Assembly: GCF_900129585.1 (NCBI RefSeq)
Contig: NZ_FQWF01000010.1
Coordinates: 1-64,000, forward strand
Direction of reading: 5' to 3'
Source: Flavobacterium micromati
Lineage (GTDB): Bacteria; Bacteroidota; Bacteroidia; Flavobacteriales; Flavobacteriaceae
DNA length: 64,000 bases
Shown here one piece after another: positions 1 to 6,946 of this stretch (position 1 is its first letter; each line of letters begins with the position of its first letter). The translations under genes and the position numbers were made by a program. The notes beneath the pieces were generated by a model that was not told where the DNA came from, made no database searches, and saw only the letters and a program-made list of their open reading frames with translations.

Positions 1-137
1 CCGCCTGAAGAGTCCCATATAATTATTTTATTTTTCGCAAAACAAAAATAAGGGAATCTCAGGCACTTTTTATTTTAGACTTTCGGATCGTAGTGACTTT
101 AATACTTTTATTTGAAAATAATATGCAACTGCGTGCT

Positions 138-791
138 TCAAATCACCTTATTTTCTTTTGCAATTGAAATCAACTCAATATCACTGCAGCCACCCATATA
201 AAAATGTTCTTTCATTTTTTGTTTACGTTTTTTGATGGCGCTTACACTCAAATACACCAATGGTTCCAAATCTTTTGTTTGGTAACCGATGCTTAAGTAA
301 AATAGAATTTGCCTATCATATTCATCAAAATTTATATCGTTGCGATGGATGATTTGCAAATAGTCAAGTATTGTGGGTGTCCTTATGATTTCGCCTTTCA
401 AGACTTGCGAGACAAAAATTGGAATGTTTTGAAAACACAAGTCGCATTTTTCAAAAATTCCATCAGGCTTGCAACTATTGATTGTATCTCTAAGCTGCGA
501 CGGTTGCCAGAACCTCGCCATTACTATTATTTTAGTGTTGGACAACTTAGTTCTTATTTGTTTGGCTAGTACTGCACCATTGCAAATGTTTTTTTCTGCG
601 AAAGGCGGCATCAGCCAATTTAGTATGACTACGTCAAAAAAAAATTGGGGTTTGTATTCAAATAGTATGCAATAGGCATCTTTTAAAGAATTGCAAACTT
701 CTAAATCATGGCAAGACGGTAAATGCTGTCCTAAGTTTAAATATACATCCGTATTAAGTTGATGGTCAATTGCTAATATTTTAAAGGCCAT
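138..791 (-). CDS. Response-regulator-like protein with C-terminal LuxR-type helix-turn-helix
   Basis: The 217-residue product has the outline of a two-domain response regulator. The first ~120 residues resemble a receiver domain (start KILAID, then VVILNWLMPP, then IIVMARF). The last ~65 residues resemble a LuxR/NarL-type DNA-binding helix-turn-helix (FDEYDRQILFYLSIGYQTKDL followed by a basic recognition region SAIKKRKQKMKEHF is the part I rely on). The position that normally holds the phospho-accepting aspartate after the hydrophobic strand is Asn58, and only one acidic residue (Asp9) is seen where an acidic pair is usual. This would make it a non-canonical receiver that may not be phosphorylated by the usual route. 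No histidine kinase gene is next to it. The regulator fold is fairly secure; partner and targets are unknown. Confidence 0.6.
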   Translation of the reverse strand: MAFKILAIDHQLNTDVYLNLGQHLPSCHDLEVCNSLKDAYCILFEYKPQFFFDVVILNWLMPPFAEKNICNGAVLAKQIRTKLSNTKIIVMARFWQPSQLRDTINSCKPDGIFEKCDLCFQNIPIFVSQVLKGEIIRTPTILDYLQIIHRNDINFDEYDRQILFYLSIGYQTKDLEPLVYLSVSAIKKRKQKMKEHFYMGGCSDIELISIAKENKVI

Positions 792-1050
792 AAATTTTTA
801 TGTTGATTAATACTAGTAGGTCGGGTAAAAATACTACACAAAAACAAAATTGCCGTTCCTTAATAGTTAAAAAAAAGTTAATTTTTAATTTATGGTGAGT
901 TTTTAGTATGAAGGTAGAATTATCAATATTATTTCTTCCAGCATTTTAAACTCTTAACGCAATAGCGAGGGAATTTTTTTTTTTAATAACTAAAAACTAC
1001 TCCTAGCTGGATACTATAATAGCATTACTTTACAAAAAATTAAAACAAAC

Positions 1051-1103
1051 GACTATTTTAGTTAAATAACTATAAAAATAGTTAGCAAACTAGAAATATA
1101 GTT
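1051..1103. promoter_or_regulatory. Three phased dyad operators for the BlaI/MecI-type repressor
   Basis: Three inverted repeats with ACTA/TAGT arms lie in a row: ACTATTTTAGT at 1052-1062, AACTATAAAAATAGTT at 1068-1083 and AACTAGAAATATAGTT at 1088-1103. The last two have centres exactly 20 bp apart and the first is ~18.5 bp away, so all face about the same side of the helix. The third ends just upstream of a -7-like box. BlaI and MecI are known to bind paired dyads with TACA/TGTA-type arms and repress their own operon. The link of these dyads to the adjacent blaI gene is inference from position and symmetry. Confidence 0.7.
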
Positions 1104-1104
1104 G

Positions 1105-1112
1105 TAAGTTTG
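1105..1112 (+). promoter_or_regulatory. Likely -7 element of the blaI-blaR1 promoter
   Basis: TAAGTTTG fits the Bacteroidota -7 consensus TAnnTTTG. It lies 38 bp before the blaI start codon and directly after the third operator dyad, so a bound repressor would block the -33 region. No clear TTG -33 box is visible at the usual spacing. Confidence 0.5.
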
Positions 1113-1149
1113 TATTTCGCCAACGCTCAGGATAACACAATAAATAGCT

Positions 1150-1512
1150 ATGCAAAAATTAACCAATAAAGAAGAGGAAATCATGCACATTTTATGGAAG
1201 CTTAAAAAAGCTTTTGTAAAAGAAGTCATGGCTGAAATTACCGAAGATCGACCGCATTATAATACGCTTTCAACTATTGTGCGTAATCTAGAAGAAAAGG
1301 GTTTCGTTGCCCACCATGCCTTTGGAAACACGCATCAGTACTACCCAATTATTAGTATTGACGATTACAGAAAGCGCTTTATGAATACTGCAATCGATAA
1401 CTATTTTAATAGTTCCTATAAAAATATGGTTTCGCATTTTGCAAAAGAAGAGAAAATTTCAGCAGCTGAACTGCGAGAAATTTTGGCTATGATTGAAAAT
1501 AGAAACAAATAA
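1150..1512 (+). CDS. blaI: BlaI/MecI/CopY family transcriptional repressor
   Basis: The 120-residue protein has the length and layout of BlaI/MecI repressors. An N-terminal winged helix begins LTNKEEEIMHILWKLKKAFV, continues through PHYNTLSTIVRNLEEKGFV and the wing AHHAFGNTHQYYPIIS. A C-terminal dimerization tail follows. Members repress the operon as dimers and are inactivated when the membrane metalloprotease BlaR1 triggers their cleavage. The gene is followed after 48 bp by the blaR1-like gene, so the two probably form an operon, and three dyads precede it. In Bacteroidota such pairs often lack a linked beta-lactamase and their signal is unknown; none is adjacent here. Family assignment is secure. 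Confidence 0.9.
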   Translation: MQKLTNKEEEIMHILWKLKKAFVKEVMAEITEDRPHYNTLSTIVRNLEEKGFVAHHAFGNTHQYYPIISIDDYRKRFMNTAIDNYFNSSYKNMVSHFAKEEKISAAELREILAMIENRNK

Positions 1513-1560
1513 AAAGTTATGCTTACTGAAAAACAATTTTTACTAAATTAAAGTTCAATT

Positions 1561-3552
1561 ATGGAAGCATTATTCATCTACCTCGTCAAATCAAGCGGAC
1601 TTATTGCCTTGTTTTATTTTGGATACTATTTTTTATTGCGCCAAGAAACTTTTTTCAATAGTAATCGCTGGTTTTTGCAAATGGGCTTATTTACTGCTTT
1701 ATTGTTGCCTCTAGCTGTTTTTACTAAAACAGTAATTGTGGAAGCAAGCACAAATACTATTGATTGGTCAAAAATTCCTGTAGCTACTTCGACTAATAAT
1801 CAAGAGTTCGAAATCAATTGGTATTTAATTCTCTTGCTCATTTATTGTCTTGGTGCTTTTTTATTTTTAGCAAAGTTTGTATCCGATTTCTATAGCTTAA
1901 ACTCTATTTTGAAAGGGAAAACGATGCATACTCAGGCTGATTATAAATTTATTGATACTACTGAAAACGTTGCTCCATTTTCTTATTTTAATACAATCGT
2001 CTACAATTCGTCATTATATAGTACCTCCGAACTAGAGAATATTTTAGAACACGAAAGAGTACATTGTGAACAAAAACATAGTGTTGACGTATTAATTTCT
2101 AGGGTTTTTTGTATTCTTTTTTGGTTCAATCCACTAATTTGGTTGTACAAAAAGACCATTTTACAAAACTTGGAATTCATTGCTGACAGCGAAGCCACGA
2201 AAAAAATATCTGACAAGAAAGCGTATCAGTTTACACTTTTAAAAATAACAACGCATGAAAATTGTGTTGCCATTACCAATCATTTTTATCAATCATTAAT
2301 CAAAAAACGAATCGTCATGTTAAACAAAAATCAATCAGACAAAAGAAATTCATGGAAGTACGTACTTGTGCTACCAGCATTAGTTGCTTTTATGTTTTTA
2401 TTCCAAATTAAAGTCATTGCACAAGAAAAAATTGATGGAATTAAAGAAATTGAAAGTATAAAAGGAGATTTGACTACGGTAGATATTTACCAAATAAATA
2501 AAAACACTACTGACAAAGAATTAGAGGAAAATGCCTTAAACATCAATACTAATTATGGCATTAAAACTACTTTCTCAAAAGTAAAAAGAAATTCAAGCAG
2601 TGAGTTAGTTGCTATAAGAGTAGTGCTTAAAAAAGGAAAAGAGATTTCAAAAGTTATGGAAATACAGGAAACCAATGCCATAAAAACATTTGGAATAGTA
2701 GTGTCTAAAAACGTGAAAGGGTTTTTACAAATCGATTTCACAATGGAAGATAATATCAATAATGAGGTACAGACTGGTATTGTTGCACCTGATGCTCCCT
2801 TAACTGATGAAAAAGAAATTTTTATTAATGGTAAAAAAGCAAACCAAAGTGATTTGGATAAAATAAATCCGAATGACATTATAACAATCGATGTTAATAA
2901 AAATACTGATAAATCAACTATTAGGATTATTACAAAGACAGATAAAAATATTATTCTATTCGATCCAAAAATTCCAGCTATTGAATTAGGCTTAGATAAA
3001 ACTGACCCTACAAATCTAAACGGTTTACATAAGCCAAAAGGCACCTATACTGTTAAAAGTGTAACGACACAAAAAAATGGTGTTCCAACTGATACAGAAT
3101 ATTTTATTGATGAAAAAAAAGTACTCGCGATTGAAGCGGAAAGCATGATTCCTGACCTTATCAGCAGTATGGACGTAAGAAAAGATGCAAATTCAAATAA
3201 AAATTCAATCCGCATTATTACCAAAAACTACGTTTCAACTAAAGGCAACATACCGGAACCTCCTATGCCTCCGACTCCTCCCACATTTAGTTTAAAAGCA
3301 CCTAAAGCCCCTATTTTCCCTAAAGCGCCGATAGCACCAAAAGGTTATCTAAAAAATGGTGATAAAAAAGCGTGGGCAAGCTTCAACAAAAAAATGGAAG
3401 ATTTTAGTAAAAAAATGGAGGCAATGGCACCTCAAATAGAAGCTTTTGATAAAAAAATGGCCGATTTTGATAAACAAATGAAACCTTTTAATGCGCAAAT
3501 GGAAATTTTCGAGCAAAAGATGAGGATTTACGAAAAACAAATTCAGGAATAG
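1561..3552 (+). CDS. BlaR1/MecR1-like M56 membrane metallopeptidase
   Basis: The 663-residue protein starts with membrane helices (about residues 5-25, 35-58 and 86-108). The M56 zinc-protease segment carries HERVH at residues 164-168 within LEHERVHCEQKHSVDVL, followed by a membrane stretch (ISRVFCILFWFNPLIWLY) and another near residue 270. In BlaR1 this domain senses ligand and inactivates the partner repressor BlaI, which is encoded just upstream. The extracytoplasmic C-terminal half is not a penicillin-binding domain. It contains repeated beta-rich segments with FING/FIDEKK-type motifs, a proline-rich stretch (from PEPPMPPTPP) and a terminal coiled coil of repeated KKM/QM units. The sensed signal is therefore probably not a beta-lactam bound by a PBP-like fold. 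Family call secure, ligand unknown. Confidence 0.85.
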   Translation: MEALFIYLVKSSGLIALFYFGYYFLLRQETFFNSNRWFLQMGLFTALLLPLAVFTKTVIVEASTNTIDWSKIPVATSTNNQEFEINWYLILLLIYCLGAFLFLAKFVSDFYSLNSILKGKTMHTQADYKFIDTTENVAPFSYFNTIVYNSSLYSTSELENILEHERVHCEQKHSVDVLISRVFCILFWFNPLIWLYKKTILQNLEFIADSEATKKISDKKAYQFTLLKITTHENCVAITNHFYQSLIKKRIVMLNKNQSDKRNSWKYVLVLPALVAFMFLFQIKVIAQEKIDGIKEIESIKGDLTTVDIYQINKNTTDKELEENALNINTNYGIKTTFSKVKRNSSSELVAIRVVLKKGKEISKVMEIQETNAIKTFGIVVSKNVKGFLQIDFTMEDNINNEVQTGIVAPDAPLTDEKEIFINGKKANQSDLDKINPNDIITIDVNKNTDKSTIRIITKTDKNIILFDPKIPAIELGLDKTDPTNLNGLHKPKGTYTVKSVTTQKNGVPTDTEYFIDEKKVLAIEAESMIPDLISSMDVRKDANSNKNSIRIITKNYVSTKGNIPEPPMPPTPPTFSLKAPKAPIFPKAPIAPKGYLKNGDKKAWASFNKKMEDFSKKMEAMAPQIEAFDKKMADFDKQMKPFNAQMEIFEQKMRIYEKQIQE

Positions 3553-3592
3553 CACGCCCAAATACAAAAAAACAAATAGTAAATGATAGACG

Positions 3593-3622
3593 AGACGGTC
3601 TCTCACGAGACTGTCTTTTTTT
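3593..3622 (+). terminator. Rho-independent terminator of the blaI-blaR1 operon
   Basis: A 10-bp stem (AGACGGTCTC / GAGACTGTCT, one G-T pair) with a TCAC loop is followed by a run of seven T. It lies 40 bp after the blaR1 stop. Confidence 0.85.
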
Positions 3623-3641
3623 ATATCTTTGAAAAAAAAAT

Positions 3642-3782
3642 ATGTTTAAAATTCTAGCTCAAATCAATAAGCTCCTATTACCTAGTTTTACAAAACAGCG
3701 ATTAGATTTATCCAAAGCCAAAAAATGGCAAATGGCTATAATTGGTTTTCGCTACTATGTGACTACAAGGGCTATCGATTAA
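3642..3782 (+). CDS. Small conserved-looking basic protein, 46 residues
   Basis: An ATG-started frame of 46 codons encodes a basic peptide beginning MFKILAQINKLLLPSF and ending IIGFRYYVTTRAID. I recall similar short flavobacterial proteins with an N-terminal amphipathic KILAxINKLLLPS segment and a C-terminal YYVTTR end; this is from memory, and their function is not known to me. Codon use and composition look like real protein. The stop codon overlaps the stop codon of the convergent apt gene (3779-3781), so the two genes share a few bases tail to tail. The upstream terminator isolates it from blaR1, and only ~20 bp separate terminator and ATG, so its promoter is unclear. Confidence 0.6.
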   Translation: MFKILAQINKLLLPSFTKQRLDLSKAKKWQMAIIGFRYYVTTRAID

Positions 3783-4291
3783 TACGTAATTGCGGCAAAA
3801 ATTGGCTTGTCTTTAATTTTCTCTCTTCCGTTCAGGAAAGACAGTTCCATAATAAAATTACATTGCATCACTTCACCGCCCAATCGCTCTACTAGTTCAC
3901 AAACTGCTTTTATAGTTCCGCCAGTTGCTAAAACATCATCATGAATTAAAATGCGATCTCCTTTTTTGATCGCATCTATATGAATTTCTAAAGTATCAGT
4001 GCCGTATTCTATATCATAAGTAGCAAAAATTGTTTCATAAGGTAATTTTTTGGGCTTTCTAACTGGAACAAAGCCCACATTCAGTTCTTGTGCAATCAAT
4101 GTCCCAAAGAAAAACCCCCGACTCTCCACTCCTATTACCTTATCAATATTTAAGTTTTTTAGAGTTGAGACTAATGTTTTCAGACATTCTTGTGTGCCTT
4201 TTGGATCTATAAGAAGCGGCGTAATGTCTTTAAATAAAATTCCTTCTTTTGGAAAACCTTGAATATCACGTATATAATTTTCTAAAAACAT
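3779..4291 (-). CDS. apt: Adenine phosphoribosyltransferase
   Basis: Converts adenine and PRPP to AMP in purine salvage. The 170-residue length is typical. The family pattern is clear: FPKEGILFKDITPLL near the N-terminus (residues ~14-28), VIGVESRGFFFG in the middle, and the PRPP-binding loop ILIHDDVLATGGT. It stands alone on the minus strand. A -7-like element (CAAATTTA on the plus strand, 4308-4315) lies just upstream of the start and within 30 bp of the tRNA-Arg promoter going the other way. The 3' end overlaps the small convergent gene by its stop codon. Confidence 0.95.
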   Translation of the reverse strand: MFLENYIRDIQGFPKEGILFKDITPLLIDPKGTQECLKTLVSTLKNLNIDKVIGVESRGFFFGTLIAQELNVGFVPVRKPKKLPYETIFATYDIEYGTDTLEIHIDAIKKGDRILIHDDVLATGGTIKAVCELVERLGGEVMQCNFIMELSFLNGREKIKDKPIFAAITY

Positions 4292-4318
4292 AATTTTCTA
4301 TTTTTTACAAATTTACTC

Positions 4319-4348
4319 TTGCAATTTACACAAATAACCCTATATTTG
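4319..4348 (+). promoter_or_regulatory. Promoter of tRNA-Arg
   Basis: TTG at 4319-4321 and TATATTTG at 4341-4348 are separated by 19 bp, matching the Bacteroidota TTG / TAnnTTTG promoter. Transcription would begin about 30 bp before the tRNA. Confidence 0.7.
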
Positions 4349-4383
4349 CACCCGCAATCAGGTTATTATAACCACTTGCAAAT

Positions 4384-4457
4384 GGCCTTGTGGCGCAACT
4401 GAATAGCGCACTTGATTACGGCTCAAGAGGTTACTGGTTTGAATCCAGTCAAGGTCA
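4384..4457 (+). tRNA. tRNA-Arg (anticodon ACG)
   Basis: A full cloverleaf can be folded by hand. The acceptor stem is GGCCTTG / CAAGGTC with discriminator A4457. The D stem is GCGC/GCGC, the anticodon stem CTTGA/TCAAG with loop TTACGGC, and the T stem ACTGG/CCAGT with loop TTTGAAT. The anticodon at 4418-4420 is ACG, expected to be edited to ICG to read CGN arginine codons. CCA is not encoded. A terminator follows at 4482. Confidence 0.95.
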
Positions 4458-4481
4458 CGATTAAATAATTAAATCAGAAGA

Positions 4482-4512
4482 AAACGCCAAGCTTGCTTGA
4501 GCGTTTTTTTTT
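4482..4512 (+). terminator. Terminator of tRNA-Arg
   Basis: AAACGC-CAAGC stem pairs with GCTTG-A-GCGTTT around a TT loop, followed by a long T run, 25 bp after the tRNA. Confidence 0.85.
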
Positions 4513-4555
4513 GCTGTAATGATTTTCAAAGCGGAGCTTTGCTGGATGCGCAAAG

Positions 4556-4573
4556 CGAATAAGTCAAGGTCAC
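4556..4573 (+). repeat. Duplicate of the tRNA-Arg 3' end
   Basis: GAATAAGTCAAGGTCAC at 4557-4573 repeats the end of the tRNA (GAATCCAGTCAAGGTCAC, 4441-4458), with 12 identical bases AGTCAAGGTCAC. It is the tail of the T arm and acceptor stem without the rest of the tRNA. It could be what remains of a second tandem tRNA copy or of an integration event. It is immediately followed by a terminator. Confidence 0.6.
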
Positions 4574-4602
4574 AAAACCCCAACAGATGTTGGGGTTTTT
4601 TT
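4574..4602 (+). terminator. Second terminator after the duplicated tRNA tail
   Basis: The stem AAAACCCCAACA / TGTTGGGGTTTT has a two-base loop and a T run. It is placed after the tRNA fragment as a terminator would follow a tRNA gene. Confidence 0.85.
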
Positions 4603-4850
4603 ATGGTTTGTAAAATAAAAGCTCGATTAACAACCCAATGGAAAAGTACAAATAAAGCGATCAAGTCGTTTACTTATTATTTCTATTAAAATTCAAAAAA
4701 AGATATACAAATATTGAAGATTCAATGTAATAGAAATAATAGATTGTTTGCTCAAATGATCTAATAAAAGACAAATGACCATGAGACTTTGAACTGAAAA
4801 AATGGTGTTTTAAAAATTTCGACGTCTTTAAAAGTAAACGAAAGTTAGGA

Positions 4851-5098
4851 TGAAAATTTATATACGATTTAAGCAAGTTTGCTTCATTTGTATGCAAAAA
4901 AAAATTGACCGATTCTTGGCTCATTGTTGTGTTGCTGATTCCCCTTAAACAATGGAGACGTAGGCTTTTGTACGTGCCCGAACGGGTGGAAAGGACATGC
5001 GCCATTACAGCTACTTCAACAACCTGACTACCCGTGACCTTCGTTACGCCAAGTATCGGTTCAATTTTTTACTCAGTCGGTTTTGTCGCGTTGACTAA
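4851..5098 (+). pseudogene. GC-richer decayed coding fragment, perhaps from a mobile element
   Basis: About 170 bp (4925-5098) is visibly GC-richer than its surroundings. A plus-strand frame runs from about 4853 through QWRRRLLYVPERVER to a stop near 5023. After a frame change it continues as RHYSYFNNLTTRDLRYAKY and ends at 5098. The basic, Arg/Tyr-rich tail resembles transposase C-termini, but I cannot name a family. It sits next to a duplicated tRNA end. The minus-strand frame through the same bases (4670-5005) ends in low-complexity sequence and is not convincing. Treat as an unassigned remnant. Confidence 0.3.
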
Positions 5099-5350
5099 GT
5101 AAGAACAGTAATCAATTTTTTCTTTATTTTTGTTTCTACTTAAGTAAAAATTAATTGCTAAAGATTGGCTTGATTTCTGTTTTGTAAATTTAGGAACTGC
5201 ATCATAATCAATAGTTATAGAATTATTTATTAAAGTTATATCATTCACATTTAGAAAAACATATCTTAAATTCGTAAAAAACTGAAATAATTAAATCTCA
5301 GCCGATAGTGATTTTTGTCGATAAAATCGACGTTAATAATCTGATAATTA
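5069..5350 (-). pseudogene. Remnant of an unidentified gene (C-terminal part)
   Basis: On the minus strand a frame with no start codon covers 5290-5069. It encodes protein-like sequence (including VNDITLINNSITIDYDAVPK and SSQSLAINFYLSR) and ends NATKPTE-stop. Just upstream, in another frame, NVDFIDKNHYRLRFNYF leads into it across a TTTTTT run, as if one base had been gained or lost. A stop lies further upstream. I do not recognise the family. The sequence looks like the last ~95 codons of a dead gene. Confidence 0.4.
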
Positions 5351-5370
5351 TATAACTATATTAAATAGTA

Positions 5371-5405
5371 TTGTAAATTAAATAAAAGCTTCTTTATTAA
5401 TTTTG
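5371..5405 (+). promoter_or_regulatory. Likely promoter of the acidic-protein gene
   Basis: TTG at 5371-5373 and TAATTTTG at 5398-5405 (24-bp spacer, slightly long) precede the start codon at 5435 by 30 bp. Confidence 0.5.
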
Positions 5406-5434
5406 CCTTATTACTAATTAAAAAATGATAAAGT

Positions 5435-5887
5435 ATGGAAACTTCAAACAACCAAATCAAAGAAACTGTTAGCGAAAATTTTTCTGCTAATAGCGAAAAC
5501 GAATCATTTCAAAATGATTTTGAAAATGCAATTATTCCTTCATTACGTCCAGATTTGAACCACCATGAATTCTATGTAAAAGAACAAGAGGAAATGCAAA
5601 CCGATGGAATTCCTTTCGACGATGAAATAAGCTTGAGTGATCTAGATGATGATTTTTTAGAAGATGACGACTTAGACAATGATGAGGCAGCTGAAGACAA
5701 TCAAAATGATTTTGAACGTGACGACGATGAAGATTTTTTTGATGAGGAAGACGATAATTTGGAGGGCGAAAATGGGAACAGCGAGAGAACAGCAGAACAA
5801 AATGACGACGATTTTTTAACGGAAGATCCCAATCTAAATTCCGATGATCTTCGTTCTAAAAATAGTGACTTCAATACTTTCAAATAG
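5435..5887 (+). CDS. Highly acidic hypothetical protein
   Basis: The 150-residue product has no signal peptide or membrane segment. From about residue 62 it is dominated by Asp and Glu in long runs (for example DLDDDFLEDDDLDND), with Asn and Ser between, so it is probably disordered and strongly negative. The N-terminal part contains FENAIIPSLRPDLNHHEFYVK, the only segment that looks foldable. A promoter and a good terminator flank it as a single-gene unit, which supports it being real. I do not recognise a family; no function is proposed. Confidence 0.7.
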   Translation: METSNNQIKETVSENFSANSENESFQNDFENAIIPSLRPDLNHHEFYVKEQEEMQTDGIPFDDEISLSDLDDDFLEDDDLDNDEAAEDNQNDFERDDDEDFFDEEDDNLEGENGNSERTAEQNDDDFLTEDPNLNSDDLRSKNSDFNTFK

Positions 5888-5920
5888 AATTGAAATTAAA
5901 ATAATTTGCTAATTTTATAG

Positions 5921-5950
5921 AAAAACATCGTTTAAAACGATGTTTTTTTT
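5921..5950 (+). terminator. Terminator of the acidic-protein gene
   Basis: AAAACATCGTTT pairs with AAACGATGTTTT, followed by T residues, 34 bp after the stop codon. Confidence 0.8.
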
Positions 5951-6565
5951 ATAAAATTATTATCCTGAAACTGCAACAGAGAAACTCTGTAGTGATAAAA
6001 TTTGTTTAAAATTATTACTCGTAAATACTAATATCACTTTACTATTTTTACTATTTTTTTAAATAATGTCGAATAAAATCTTTAAGGCAAATTCCGACTA
6101 TGTGTTTTTGTATCCCGACTTCTCACGACTGTTTTAAAAAATAAAATTAAGTTCCGTTGAATTGCATTGCTGCACTTTAAAAATTGACGAAAAACAAATC
6201 TGGAGATTAAACGAAATTTTTGCTTTACTGACGTTTTGTTTTAACAGAATATTTAATTAGTATCTTTAGTAAAGGATCAAGCGTTTTATGCTTTTATAAA
6301 TTTTAGACAAATCGCGAGCAAGACAAATTCTCCATTGTCGCAAAATGGCCGAAAAATTAAGCTTCTTTTCTTAGTTCAAAATAAAATTTCGTAATGTTCT
6401 GCGATTTATACTTTCGAATTTAGTCATCAAACCATTCGTTGTTGTCAAATACCGTTCATACCGAAGGTTTTATTCACTGATATTTTGAAAATGAAAACTA
6501 GCAATTGTAACTTCATTTATGTTTAAGCTCATTAATCAATATCTAATATTGCAAAAAAAGTAAAA
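5951..6565. other. AT-rich gap without a recognisable gene
   Basis: Only short frames are present, such as a 23-codon one starting at 6066, none with family character. No repeat or hairpin of note was seen. Confidence 0.4.
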
Positions 6566-6946
6566 ATGGGAACAAAAAATCTTTCTGAACGCTCCGCTTA
6601 CGAAGTCTTTGAAGACCACCTCAAACTTGCACAAGAAGGCAAGCTTGGCGAAGATCTTAAAAATAATTATGCCACAGATATTGTACTCTTGACTAATTAC
6701 GGCACATTTTACGGACATGAGGGGACAAAAGAGGCTGCTACATTATTAGATGAACAGCTTTCAAATGGCAGTTATGATTATAAAATCAAACTCTGTTATG
6801 AAAAAATCTGTTTTCTTCATTGGACAGGAAACTCCGAAGACTCTTATATTTTAGATGGTGCTGATTCCTTTCTAATCGAAAAAGGTAAAATAAAGGTTCA
6901 AACCATTTTTTATACCTTTCACAAGAAAATCAATAAAAAAGAATAA
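6566..6946 (+). CDS. SnoaL/NTF2-like protein
   Basis: The 126-residue protein has the size and rhythm of the SnoaL-like branch of the NTF2 fold. An N-terminal helix (YEVFEDHLKLAQEGKLGEDL) is followed by YATDIVLLTNYGTFYGHEG, a helix (AATLLDEQL), and beta strands (YDYKIKLCYEKICFLHW and later DSFLIEKGKIKVQTIFYTF). Such proteins are cone-shaped binding or isomerase folds with diverse substrates. No catalytic residues can be assigned with confidence. It stands alone between long gaps, so context gives no clue to its role. Confidence 0.65.
   Translation: MGTKNLSERSAYEVFEDHLKLAQEGKLGEDLKNNYATDIVLLTNYGTFYGHEGTKEAATLLDEQLSNGSYDYKIKLCYEKICFLHWTGNSEDSYILDGADSFLIEKGKIKVQTIFYTFHKKINKKE

Larger units (their letters stand above)
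792..1149. other. Intergenic region with BlaI-type promoter/operator near its right end
   Basis: No gene is seen in this 358-bp AT-rich gap between the divergently transcribed regulator and blaI. Its right half holds the dyad operators and the -7 element listed separately. The left half shows nothing I can interpret. Confidence 0.5.

Noticed and set aside
2553..3044. 163-codon minus-strand frame inside blaR1
   Set aside because: Antisense shadow of a clear M56 peptidase gene.
4670..5005. 111-codon minus-strand frame
   Set aside because: The second half is AT-rich low-complexity sequence rich in Phe, Tyr, Ile and Asn, and no family is visible. The GC-richer start is better explained as part of a remnant.
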